A stretch of DNA of 64,000 nt from Cognatilysobacter claricitrinus (GTDB lineage Bacteria > Pseudomonadota > Gammaproteobacteria > Xanthomonadales > Xanthomonadaceae): positions 62,001 through 126,000 of the forward strand of contig NZ_BAAFZV010000002.1 in the NCBI RefSeq assembly GCF_045866565.1, read 5' to 3'. Below the pieces are notes generated by a model. It saw nothing but the letters and a program-made list of their open reading frames with translations. It was not told where the DNA came from and did no database searches. Positions 24,615-32,683 of the stretch are shown in pieces (the first letter of the stretch is position 1; each line of letters starts with the position of its first letter). A program made the position numbers and the translations under genes.

Positions 24615-27035
24615 ATGCAGCGACTTTCGATCGACCATCCGCGTCGGGCCGTGCTGTGCTCGACGATCGCCGTCGTGCTCGCGCTCGGCGCCATGCCGCG
24701 CGCGCATGCGCAGGACGCGTCCGCCACGCCGACCGACGACACGCCGCGCCAGCTCGACAACGTCAGCGTGGTCGGCTCGCGCCGGATCCAGCGCTCGTCC
24801 GAAACCACCACGCCGGTGCCGGTCGACGTGTTGCCGATGCAGCGCCAGGTCGAGACCGGTGGGCAGTTCGATCTTGCCCAATCGCTGCAGTCGACCGTGC
24901 CGTCCTTCATCTCCACGCGCCAGACCGGTGCGGACGGCGCCGACCTGGTGGATGGCGCGTCGCTGCGCGGCCTGGGCTCGGACCAGACGCTCGTGCTAGT
25001 CAACGGCAAGCGCCACCACACGGTGTCGCTGGTGAACATCTACGGCGCGCGCAACCGCGGCAATACCGGCACCGATCTCAACTCCGTGCCGGTGATGGCG
25101 ATCGACCGCATCGAAGTGCTGCGTGACGGCGCGGCGGCGCAGTACGGCTCCGACGCGATCGCCGGTGTCATGAACATCGCGCTCAAGCGCCGCGAAGGCT
25201 GCGAAAGCGTGTTCGGCTGGGGCCAGTACTCGCGCGGGGACGGTGAGAACTGGCTCGCGACCGCCTACTGCGGCATGAAGCTCGCCACCGGCGGCACGCT
25301 CGCGGTGACCGGCGAATGGCAGGACCGCGGCCGGTCCAACCGCGCGACCGAAGAGAACCCGCTGCGCATCATCGGCGACTCGCAGGTCATCAACCGCACG
25401 CTGTTCTTCAACGGCGACCAGCCGCTGGGCGACGCCGCCACGCTGTACTTCACCGCCGGCATCCAGAGCCGTGCCGCCTCGTCGGCTGCGTTCGCGCGTG
25501 GCGGCGTCGGCAGCGACGACATCCCGTCGCGCAACTCGCCCGACATGTACCCCGACGGCTTCGTGCCCTTCATCGACGGCGACATCGAGGATCGCTTCGG
25601 CATCCTGGGCCTGCGCGGCGATGCCGGCCTGTGGCACTGGGACCTGTCGCAGACGCACGGCTACAACGAGCTGCGCTACGACATCAACCACACGCTCAAC
25701 GCGTCCATCGCGAACGCCGAGGCGATCGCGGGGCGGCCGGCAGTCAGCGCGTCGCGTTTCGATGCGGGTGGTTTCTCGTTCGAGCAGGGCACCACCAACC
25801 TCGACTTCTCGCGGTTCTACGACGGCGTGCTGGACGGCATGAACCTCGCGTTCGGCGCCGAGCATCGCCAGGAGCGCTACCGCATCCGCGCGGGCGAGCC
25901 GAATTCGTACATCGACGCGGACGGCGCGGGCGTCGGCGGCAATGCGGGCAGCCAGGGCTTCCCGGGCTTCCAGCCGGCCGACGTCACCAACCGCACCCGC
26001 TCCAGCGATGCGCTGTACGCCGACGTCGAGCTCGACCTCTCGCCGCGTTGGACCACCGACCTCGCCGTGCGCTGGGAAGACTTCAGCGACTTCGGCTCGA
26101 CCGTCGACGGCAAGATCGCCGCCGCGTTCAAGGCCACCGACACGCTGCTGCTGCGCGGTTCGTACAGCACCGGTTTCCGTGCGCCGTCGCTGCAGCAGAA
26201 GTACTTCTCCTCGACCATCACCGACTTCATCAGCGGCGAGCCGGTGGACATCGTCATCGCGTCGAACGACAGCGCGCTGGCGCAGGCCGCGGGCATTCCG
26301 TCGCTGAAGGAAGAGAAGTCCAAGAGCGGCACGCTCGGCCTGACGTGGACGCCGTCGCGCGCGCTGTCGCTTACCGCCGACGCGTACCGCATCGACATCA
26401 ACGACCGCATCATCCTCACCGGCGAGTTCGGCACGGACGACCCGAACATCGGTGCGATCCTCGCCGCGCGCGACGTCGGCGTGGCGCGCTTCTTCGTCAA
26501 TGCGGTCGACACCAAGACCACCGGCCTGGACCTCACGCTGTCGCACCACGCGACGCTGTGGGGCGGCGCGCTCGACAGCTTCCTCGCGGCGAACTTCAAC
26601 CGCACCGAAGTGACGAACGTGAACGCGCCGGCCCCGCTCGCCGGCCGTGAGGACACGCTGCTGCCGGAGCGTGATCGCCTGTTCGTCGAGAACGGCGCGC
26701 CGCGTCGCAAGGCGGTGCTCGGCTTCGACTGGACGCGTGCCCAGTGGAACGCGAACCTGAAGATCATCCACTTCGGCCCGCAGGAGCTCGGCACGTTCTC
26801 CGGCACCGAAGCCGGCGTCCCGAACCAGCACTACGACGCGAAGACTTCGGCCGACATCAGCGGCACGTATGCGTTCACGTCGCAGGCCAAGCTCACGCTC
26901 GGCGTGACCAACCTGTTCGACGTGTTCCCGACGCGGCAGGACCCGAACGAAACCGACAACGGCCACATCTACGAGAGCGTGCAGTTCGGCCTGAACGGCC
27001 GCGCCTACTTCGCCAGGTTCTGGTACGGGTTCTGA
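24615..27035 (+). CDS. TonB-dependent outer-membrane receptor
   Basis: An 806-residue outer-membrane transporter. Signal peptide residues 1-32, then a TonB-box-like QLDNVSVVGSR, the plug domain (GASLRGLGSDQTLVLVNGKR, DRIEVLRDGAAAQYGSDAIAG, VMNIALKR), and a 22-strand barrel with LLRGSYSTGFRAPSLQQKYF and a terminal LNGRAYFARFWYGF ending in Phe. Substrate unknown; Xanthomonadaceae carry many such receptors for siderophores, plant sugars or cobalamin. No CUT-locus enzymes or regulator flank it. TGGGGA 24601-24606 precedes ATG 24615. A bidirectional terminator follows. Confidence 0.95.
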   Translation: MQRLSIDHPRRAVLCSTIAVVLALGAMPRAHAQDASATPTDDTPRQLDNVSVVGSRRIQRSSETTTPVPVDVLPMQRQVETGGQFDLAQSLQSTVPSFISTRQTGADGADLVDGASLRGLGSDQTLVLVNGKRHHTVSLVNIYGARNRGNTGTDLNSVPVMAIDRIEVLRDGAAAQYGSDAIAGVMNIALKRREGCESVFGWGQYSRGDGENWLATAYCGMKLATGGTLAVTGEWQDRGRSNRATEENPLRIIGDSQVINRTLFFNGDQPLGDAATLYFTAGIQSRAASSAAFARGGVGSDDIPSRNSPDMYPDGFVPFIDGDIEDRFGILGLRGDAGLWHWDLSQTHGYNELRYDINHTLNASIANAEAIAGRPAVSASRFDAGGFSFEQGTTNLDFSRFYDGVLDGMNLAFGAEHRQERYRIRAGEPNSYIDADGAGVGGNAGSQGFPGFQPADVTNRTRSSDALYADVELDLSPRWTTDLAVRWEDFSDFGSTVDGKIAAAFKATDTLLLRGSYSTGFRAPSLQQKYFSSTITDFISGEPVDIVIASNDSALAQAAGIPSLKEEKSKSGTLGLTWTPSRALSLTADAYRIDINDRIILTGEFGTDDPNIGAILAARDVGVARFFVNAVDTKTTGLDLTLSHHATLWGGALDSFLAANFNRTEVTNVNAPAPLAGREDTLLPERDRLFVENGAPRRKAVLGFDWTRAQWNANLKIIHFGPQELGTFSGTEAGVPNQHYDAKTSADISGTYAFTSQAKLTLGVTNLFDVFPTRQDPNETDNGHIYESVQFGLNGRAYFARFWYGF

Positions 27036-27056
27036 CGGTCGATGTGACGTGATGTG

Positions 27057-27088
27057 AAAACGCCCGCGCGATGCGGGCGTTTTCTTTT
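27057..27088 (+). terminator. Bidirectional intrinsic terminator
   Basis: AAAACGCCCGC (27057-27067), loop GCGAT, GCGGGCGTTTT (27073-27083), then TCTTTT. The A-rich left flank makes it work on the opposite strand as well, serving both the receptor gene and the convergent BON-domain gene. Confidence 0.88.
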
Positions 27089-27105
27089 GGGTCGGTGACG
27101 GTGCG

Positions 27106-27678
27106 TCAGGCGTTGTAGCTGTCGCGGCCCGCGCCGTGGTTCGGCGACGAGGTGGAGAACCCGCTGCCCGGCTGGCCCGGACCACTGCGTACCGCGCCGC
27201 CGCGGCCGAACGAGGCGAGGCCGTTGTCGATGTGGATGCGGTTCTCGACCTGGACCACGCCGCGCACGGCGTCGGCGATGTCCTCGGCGCGGTGCTTCAT
27301 CCAGCGCTCGCGCACTTCGCCCGTCAGCAGCACACGGCCGTTGTCGACGCTGATGAGGATCTCGGAGGCGTCCAGCAGCTCGTCGTCGCGCAGCCGCTCG
27401 TTGAGCTCCTCCGCGATCAGCGAGTCCGACCGGGTGGCGTTCTTCGGGCCGCGACGCTCGTGCATGGCGCGCCGGGTGGACTCGTCGATCGCGCGACCTT
27501 CGGCGCGTTGCACATCGCGCTCGTAGCGCGGCTCCTCGGGGCCGCCGATCTCGGGCGGGCCGAACGAGCCATCGGCGCGGCCGGTGCCGGCCCAGCCGTG
27601 GTCGGTAACAGAGGGCATGTCCTCGTACAGGCGGGCGCCGGCGTCGCGGTTGGGGCCGTGCGGGGTGGGGTGGTTCAT
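27106..27678 (-). CDS. BON domain protein
   Basis: A 190-residue hydrophilic protein with one BON domain (ELNERLRDDELLDASEILIS, VDNGRVLLTGEVRERWMKHR, AVRGVVQVENRIHIDNG). BON domains bind phospholipid or other ligands and occur in osmotically induced periplasmic proteins, but no signal peptide is visible here, the N-terminus being MNHPTPHGPNRDAG. The C-terminal tail is Ser/Gly-rich and disordered. The long low-complexity regions and lack of signal leave location uncertain; proteins like this occur in desiccation- or stress-related loci. Confidence 0.82.
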   Translation of the reverse strand: MNHPTPHGPNRDAGARLYEDMPSVTDHGWAGTGRADGSFGPPEIGGPEEPRYERDVQRAEGRAIDESTRRAMHERRGPKNATRSDSLIAEELNERLRDDELLDASEILISVDNGRVLLTGEVRERWMKHRAEDIADAVRGVVQVENRIHIDNGLASFGRGGAVRSGPGQPGSGFSTSSPNHGAGRDSYNA

Positions 27679-27776
27679 GTCGTGCTCCTGCGGTGTCCTG
27701 CCCGTGATGCTGGTCGCGCAGCCGTGACCGGTACGCCAACGTCGAGCGGCCGCGGCATGGCTGAACAGCCGGTTAG

Positions 27777-27804
27777 CTCAAGAAGCGACCTGCGTCGCCG
27801 ATAG
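27777..27804 (+). promoter_or_regulatory. Sigma-28 (FliA)-type promoter of motA
   Basis: CTCAAG at 27777-27782 and GCCGATAG at 27797-27804, with TCAAG separated from the -10 by 14 bases. This matches the flagellar sigma-28 consensus (TAAAG/TCAAG-N14-GCCGATAA) with one mismatch in the -10. It lies 38 bases upstream of motA ATG 27843, as expected for a flagellar late-class promoter. Confidence 0.72.
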
Positions 27805-27842
27805 CTACGGGTGTCGAGTCCCCTGCGTCAGGAGCCACACGG

Positions 27843-28703
27843 ATGTATCTGATCATCGGAGCCGTTGTCGTCATCGGCAGCGTGATCGGTGGCTTCACGA
27901 TGGTGGGCGGAAAGCTGCTCGCGTTGTGGCACCTCAACGAAATCATCGTGATCCTCGGCTGCGCCGCGGGTTCATGGATGGTCGCCACGCCGATCAAGGT
28001 GATCAAGGCGTCGCTTGCCGGCGTCAAGGGCGTGATGAAGGGCCCGAAGTACAAGCGCGAGGACTACGTCGACCTACTCAAGCTCATCTACGAGCTGCTG
28101 GTGAAGATGCGTCGCGAAGGCATGATGGCGATCGAAGCGCACATCGAGCAGCCGCAGGACAGCTCGATCTTCCAGAAGTATCCGAAGGTTCTCGGTGACC
28201 ACCACATCCTCGACTTCATCACCGACTGCCTGCGCCTGATCGTGGGCGGCAACATGGCGCCGCACGAACTCGAGTCGCTGCTCGAGTACGAACTCGAAAC
28301 GCATCACCACGAGCTGCTCGAACCCGCGCATTCCATGCAGAAGGTGGGCGATGCGTTGCCGGGCTTCGGCATCGTGGCCGCGGTGCTCGGCATCATCAAT
28401 ACGATGTCGATCGTCGGCAGCGCCGCACCGGCCGAGATCGGCGAGAAGGTGGCGTCCGCGCTGGTCGGCACCTTCCTCGGCATCCTGGTGTCGTACGGCT
28501 TCGTCGGCCCGATCGCCAGCGCGATGGAAACCCGCGCGCACGAGGACGGCAAGGCGTTCGAAGTGGTCAAGATGGCGCTGATCGCGTCGCTGCGCGGCTA
28601 TGCGCCGAGCGTCGCCATCGAGTTCGCGCGCAAGCTTCTTTTCTCCGACGTGCGCCCGACGTTCCAGGACCTAGAGGCCGACCTCAAGGCGGCCAAGGGC
28701 TGA
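27843..28703 (+). CDS. motA: Flagellar motor stator protein MotA
   Basis: A 286-residue protein with four transmembrane helices. IIGAVVVIGSVIGGFTMVGG is the first helix, the cytoplasmic loop includes KREDYVDLLKLIYELLVKMR and RREGMMAIEAHIEQP, and the conserved DALPGFGIVAAVLGIINTM opens helix 3, with the last two helices around ALVGTFLGILVSYGFVGPIA. With MotB it forms the proton-driven stator that torques the flagellar rotor. It is expressed from the sigma-28-like promoter just upstream and is separated from motB by 3 bases. Confidence 0.96.
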   Translation: MYLIIGAVVVIGSVIGGFTMVGGKLLALWHLNEIIVILGCAAGSWMVATPIKVIKASLAGVKGVMKGPKYKREDYVDLLKLIYELLVKMRREGMMAIEAHIEQPQDSSIFQKYPKVLGDHHILDFITDCLRLIVGGNMAPHELESLLEYELETHHHELLEPAHSMQKVGDALPGFGIVAAVLGIINTMSIVGSAAPAEIGEKVASALVGTFLGILVSYGFVGPIASAMETRAHEDGKAFEVVKMALIASLRGYAPSVAIEFARKLLFSDVRPTFQDLEADLKAAKG

Positions 28704-28706
28704 TCG

Positions 28707-29876
28707 ATGTCGGCGCAACCCGCTCCCATCATCATCGTCCGGCGCCGCAAGAAAGGCGGTGGCGGACATCACGGCGGCTCGTGGAAGGTGGCCTACGCCG
28801 ACTTCGTCACCGCGATGATGGCGTTCTTCATGGTGATGTGGCTGGTCGCGCAGATGCCGCAGGAGCAACTCGGCGGCATCGCGGATTACTTCAAGAATCC
28901 AAGCGCCGTGCGCGGCCGCACGAGCACGATGGTGCAGGGCAAGATGGGCCCCGGTGGCGCTGGCGATACGCCGATCAAGATGTTCCAGCAGGTGCGCAAT
29001 CCGCCGGGTGCGGGTGCGGCGAAGATTCCGGGCCTGGGCAACGGCAAGAACGCCGACGCCGAAGCCGCGCGCAAAACACTCGAACAGGCCGACAAGAAGA
29101 AGCTCGAGATCCTCAAGCAGGACCTGCAGAAGGCGATCGGCCAGAGCCAGGCGCTCAAACCGTTCAAGGACCAGCTGCTGATCGACATCACGCCGGAAGG
29201 GCTGCGCATCCAGATCATCGACGCGCAGAACCGGCCGATGTTCGACTCCGGTTCGCCGGAGCTGAAGGGCTATACGAAGTCGCTGCTGGTGGAGCTGGCG
29301 CGTTACGTCGACCAGGTGCCGAACCGCGTCGCGATCAGCGGCCACACCGACACCGTGCGCTATGCCGCGAAGATCGGTTACAGCAACTGGGAACTGTCGG
29401 CCGATCGCGCGAATGCCGCGCGTCGTGCACTGATCGAAGGCGGAATGCGCGAGGAGAAGCTCGCGCGCGTGGTCGGCCTGTCATCGTCGGTGCCGTTCAA
29501 TCGCAACGATCCGGCGGACCCGAAGAACCGGCGCATTTCGCTCGTCGTGCTGAGCCAGGAAGCCGAGCGCATTGCCGCCGAGAGCGACGAACCGCGCCTT
29601 GCGGGTGACGGCAAGCCGAACGATCCGCCGCCGGTGCCGCGTTCGATGGATGCCGGCCCGCTCGTGGTGCGCAAAGTGGTGGCGGCGTCGAACGTGACGC
29701 CCGACATCGTCGCGATGCCCGACGCAGCGACTGCGCATGCAGGCACGACAGCCGCGCGCGAGAAGACTGCGGATGGGGCTGCCGCGGCGGCGGAAGCCGC
29801 GCTGAAGATCGCGAACGGAAGCAAGGCGCAACCGGCGGCGCGAGCGAGCGTCGCGCCGCCGATGATCACGCGCTGA
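28707..29876 (+). CDS. motB: Flagellar motor stator protein MotB
   Basis: A 389-residue stator subunit. A short cytoplasmic N-terminus, then WKVAYADFVTAMMAFFMVMW with the proton-carrying Asp in YADFVTAM, a single helix, a periplasmic linker (about residues 60-130), and an OmpA-like peptidoglycan-binding domain (ISGHTDTVRY, SNWELSADRANAARR, NRRISLVVL). The C-terminal 80 residues are Ala/Pro-rich and not part of the conserved domain. It anchors the stator to the cell wall. It is convergent with the cyclophilin gene, 3 bases away. Confidence 0.95.
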   Translation: MSAQPAPIIIVRRRKKGGGGHHGGSWKVAYADFVTAMMAFFMVMWLVAQMPQEQLGGIADYFKNPSAVRGRTSTMVQGKMGPGGAGDTPIKMFQQVRNPPGAGAAKIPGLGNGKNADAEAARKTLEQADKKKLEILKQDLQKAIGQSQALKPFKDQLLIDITPEGLRIQIIDAQNRPMFDSGSPELKGYTKSLLVELARYVDQVPNRVAISGHTDTVRYAAKIGYSNWELSADRANAARRALIEGGMREEKLARVVGLSSSVPFNRNDPADPKNRRISLVVLSQEAERIAAESDEPRLAGDGKPNDPPPVPRSMDAGPLVVRKVVAASNVTPDIVAMPDAATAHAGTTAAREKTADGAAAAAEAALKIANGSKAQPAARASVAPPMITR

Positions 29877-29879
29877 CGT

Positions 29880-30821
29880 TTACTTCTTCGCTTCGCGTGC
29901 CGGCAGCGGCACGTTGCACAGGTCGATGTGGTGCGCCTGCACCTTGTAGAACGCGTCGCGACGATTGCGGCGCGATTCGACCAGCTCCTTGAACAGCGGC
30001 GCGTCGGTACGCATCAGTTCGACATTCGTGCGTTCCGCGGCCGGCACGTCGGCGGCGAGCCGGATCGACTGGATGCCCACGCGCTGTTCGGGCTTCTCGA
30101 AGAAGCCGAGCGCGCCGGTGCCGCGCGGAATCGTCGACAACCATTCCATGCCCTGCACGACGCGGCCGACCATCGACATGTTGCGGTCGAGCTGGCGCGG
30201 CGATTGCCCGGTCACGACGTAGAGCTCGGTCGCGTCGCTGGAATCGGCCTCGTTGTTGCGGCCCGCGCCCACGGCGCCATAGCAGTGCGCCATCCAGTAC
30301 GTGCCGGCCTTCGGGTCATGGCCGACCGGCATGCCGCCGGCGAAACCGACCTGCGGCGCCCAGCCGTCGACGTCGGGCAGTCGCGTCCACGTCTTCGTCA
30401 GCGCGGCATCGCGGCTGGTGAACTCCGCCGGCAGCTTCGCCTTCGCACTACCGATCGGCTTGCGCTTGGCGGCGTCCTCTTCCGGGTCGCCCCATTGCAC
30501 GACGAAGTTGTCCTGCGAACGCACGATGCTCAGGCCGTTCCAGTAGCCTTCCTTCGCGAACGTGCGCACGTTGCCGACGTGCTGCGGCGCGAACTGCGGC
30601 GCGAGCTCGATGACGACGCGATGGCCGTTCGCGAGGTCCATGTACAGCGTGTTCTGCGGATCGAGCGCGCGCCAGTCGGACGGCTTGGACGCGTCGATGA
30701 TTTCCTGCATCGAGCGCACCTTCGCGGGCGCGGCGGCCCTGGGTGTCGCGGCCTGCGTGGCGAGCGCGCAGCAGGCGAGGGCGAGGGACAGCGAAAGGGC
30801 GAGCGGGCGCGACGTCGGCAT
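29880..30821 (-). CDS. Periplasmic cyclophilin-type peptidyl-prolyl isomerase
   Basis: A 313-residue protein with a signal peptide (residues 1-25) and a cyclophilin-like domain: LYMDLANGHRVVIELAPQFA, QHVGNVRTFAKEGYWNGLSI, then SQDNFVVQWGDPEE. It is longer than ordinary bacterial cyclophilins, with insertions such as the KRKPIGSAKAKLPAEF segment and a helical C-terminal extension. It should catalyse proline isomerisation of periplasmic proteins. Convergent with motB; start ATG 30821. Confidence 0.85.
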   Translation of the reverse strand: MPTSRPLALSLSLALACCALATQAATPRAAAPAKVRSMQEIIDASKPSDWRALDPQNTLYMDLANGHRVVIELAPQFAPQHVGNVRTFAKEGYWNGLSIVRSQDNFVVQWGDPEEDAAKRKPIGSAKAKLPAEFTSRDAALTKTWTRLPDVDGWAPQVGFAGGMPVGHDPKAGTYWMAHCYGAVGAGRNNEADSSDATELYVVTGQSPRQLDRNMSMVGRVVQGMEWLSTIPRGTGALGFFEKPEQRVGIQSIRLAADVPAAERTNVELMRTDAPLFKELVESRRNRRDAFYKVQAHHIDLCNVPLPAREAKK

Positions 30822-30923
30822 GGCGGGTTCCCCGGTGTGGTCCGCCGATTCTGGGGCAGCGGCCGCTTCCGCTGCACGCCGCGCTGCAGCCGGCGGCGGG
30901 TGAGGCCGCCGGCCGCGCGGAAG

Positions 30924-31103
30924 TCAGTGGTGCGAGCGCCCCGAGCCGGACTTCTTGCCGCCGCCGTCCTGCTTGTTGACCGTCGCCCACGCGATGCGCT
31001 CGGCGTCCTTCGCGGAGCGGCCTTCCTTCTTCTCGCTGGCCTCGATGTGCTCGGCCTGGCGCTTCTGCTTGTCGGTGTAGCTGGATTTGTCGCCCTGGGT
31101 CAT
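30924..31103 (-). CDS. Small basic stress-type protein
   Basis: A 59-residue hydrophilic protein, MTQGDKSSYTDKQKRQAEHI followed by EASEKKEGRSAKDAERIAWA and ending TVNKQDGGGKKSGSGRSHH. The pattern (SYTDKQKR-AEHIE, AWATVNK, GGGKKSG tail) belongs to a small conserved family found near stress or conjugative genes; role unknown. ATG 31103 gives a compact gene with no overlaps. Confidence 0.72.
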   Translation of the reverse strand: MTQGDKSSYTDKQKRQAEHIEASEKKEGRSAKDAERIAWATVNKQDGGGKKSGSGRSHH

Positions 31104-31203
31104 CGCATCGGTCTCCGCTGCCTGGGGGCGTCCGGGATACCGCCGGGCCCGTGGGCATGACGCCAAAGCGGGCGTGACATCGGTCCTCGTGACCTTCGGC
31201 AGG

Positions 31204-31217
31204 TTCGCTATAGCGAA
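31204..31217. promoter_or_regulatory. Palindrome upstream of the PadR gene, probable autoregulatory operator
   Basis: TTCGCTATAGCGAA is a perfect 14-bp palindrome 43 bases before the PadR start at 31260. The adjacent GCTACTAGAT could provide a -10-like element. PadR proteins bind such dyads in their own promoters. Confidence 0.5.
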
Positions 31218-31259
31218 GTTGCTACTAGATTGAAGTCGACACCAGGCCGAGCCTCCGTC

Positions 31260-31685
31260 ATGTCCGCCCAACCCGACATCGATCCCGATCTCCACCTGCG
31301 CAAGTTCCAGAAGGAGCTGAGCGCCGGCACCGTGTCGCTGGCGCTGCTCGCGGTGCTCGCCGACGCCACCGAGCCCATGTACGGCTACCAGATCGCCAAG
31401 CGGCTGGAACAGCTCGAAGGCGTGCTGGCCGGCAAGCAGAGCGCGCTGTATCCCGTGCTGCGCGGGCTGGAAGGCAGCGGCCTGCTCGAGAGCTTCGTCG
31501 AGCCGTCCGTGTCCGGCCCACCGCGCCGCTACTACCGCATCAACGACGCCGGCCGCGGCGTGCTCATGCACTGGGCCGACGCCTGGCGCGCCACGCGCGA
31601 TTCGGTCGACGCCGTGCTCGGGCCGCTCGCACGCGCCACCTCCATGTCCACCCTTTCATCCGTCTCCCGGGGAGACCTCGCATGA
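31260..31685 (+). CDS. PadR family transcriptional regulator
   Basis: A 141-residue repressor. The winged helix-turn-helix is ELSAGTVSLALLAVLAD, YGYQIAKRLEQLEGVLAGKQ, SALYPVLRGLEGSGLLESFV, then PRRYYRINDAGRGVLMHWAD. PadR-like proteins paired with a HAAS/DUF1700 membrane protein sense envelope conditions. Its stop overlaps the downstream start by 4 bases (ATGA). The palindrome at 31204 is the likely operator. Confidence 0.93.
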   Translation: MSAQPDIDPDLHLRKFQKELSAGTVSLALLAVLADATEPMYGYQIAKRLEQLEGVLAGKQSALYPVLRGLEGSGLLESFVEPSVSGPPRRYYRINDAGRGVLMHWADAWRATRDSVDAVLGPLARATSMSTLSSVSRGDLA

Positions 31686-32614
31686 ACGCCGCCCATTCCT
31701 TCTCCGACCTGCGCGCGCCGGCCACCATCGCCGAATACCTCGAGCGCCTGCGCACCGCGCTCGCCGGCGCCGACCCCGCGCTGATCCAGGACGCGCTCTA
31801 CGACGCCGAGGATTACCTGCGCTCGGAGATGAGCGCGAATCCCGGCCGCTCCGAGGCCGAAGTGATCGCGGAAGTCGCCGGCAGCTACGGCGCGCCGAAC
31901 GAAGTGGCGGACATCTACCGCGACACCGAAGTGCGCGTGCAGACGGCGCTGCAGTCGCCCAAGCCCAGGAAGCCGCGCACCACGCTCGGCAGGTTCTTCG
32001 GCGTCGCGCTCGAACCGCGTACGTATGCCGCGCTGTTCTACATGCTGCTGTCGCTCGCCACCGGCATCTTCTACTTCACGTGGGTGGTGACCGGGCTGTC
32101 GATGACAGCGGGCATGTCGATCCTGATCATCGGCATTCCGCTCGGGATCCTGTTCTTCGGATCGGTGCGCGTGCTGTCGCTGGTGGAAGGTCGTCTGGTC
32201 GAAGTCATGCTGGGCGAACGCATGCCGCGCCGCCCTCGCTACGTCGCCAAGGATGCGCCGCTGCTCGATCGCGTCCGCGCCATGTTCACCGACCCGCGCA
32301 CGTGGAGCACGATGGCCTACATGCTGCTGATGCTGCCGATCGGCATCGTGTACTTCACGCTCGCGGTGACGCTGCTGTCGATCTCTGCCGGCTTCATCGC
32401 CGCACCGGTGATGGCGCTGTTCGCGTGGGCCGGCTGGGCGCCGTTCAACGAGTTCCAGGTGAACGGCATCGACGCCTGGGGCCTGCCGCTGGTGTTCGTC
32501 GGTGGCGTGGTGCTGTTGTTCGCGACGCTGCACCTCGCACGCGGCGTCGGCCACCTGCACGGTCAGATCGCGAAGGCGATGCTGGTGGCGTCGCCGGGGT
32601 CCGCGACGGCCTGA
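31682..32614 (+). CDS. HAAS-domain membrane sensor protein
   Basis: A 310-residue protein. The soluble N-terminus (EYLERLRTALAGADPALIQD, ALYDAEDYLRSEM, AYSGYGAP-type spacing in EVAGSYGAPNEVADIYRD) is the HAAS helical domain. Two membrane modules follow, each with the same plan: YAALFYMLLSLATGIFYFTW and STMAYMLLMLPIGIVYFTLA, each followed by a second hydrophobic pair. The repeat suggests internal duplication. It probably gates PadR activity in response to the membrane; the signal is unknown. A bidirectional terminator follows at 32637. Confidence 0.87.
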   Translation: MNAAHSFSDLRAPATIAEYLERLRTALAGADPALIQDALYDAEDYLRSEMSANPGRSEAEVIAEVAGSYGAPNEVADIYRDTEVRVQTALQSPKPRKPRTTLGRFFGVALEPRTYAALFYMLLSLATGIFYFTWVVTGLSMTAGMSILIIGIPLGILFFGSVRVLSLVEGRLVEVMLGERMPRRPRYVAKDAPLLDRVRAMFTDPRTWSTMAYMLLMLPIGIVYFTLAVTLLSISAGFIAAPVMALFAWAGWAPFNEFQVNGIDAWGLPLVFVGGVVLLFATLHLARGVGHLHGQIAKAMLVASPGSATA

Positions 32615-32636
32615 CGCACGTCGCGAACGTGGAAAC

Positions 32637-32668
32637 GAAAACGGGCGCCGAGGCGCCCGTTTTCTTTC
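32637..32668 (+). terminator. Bidirectional intrinsic terminator
   Basis: GAAAACGGGCGCC (32637-32649) and GGCGCCCGTTTTC (32652-32664) form a 13-bp stem, with a T-rich right flank and an A-rich left flank. It serves the HAAS gene and the convergent depolymerase gene. Confidence 0.88.
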
Positions 32669-32683
32669 CTTCCCGCGCAACCA

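Noticed and set aside
24996..27185. A 729-residue ORF on the - strand
   Set aside because: Antisense to the TonB-dependent receptor gene, Arg/Val/Ala-rich, no domains.
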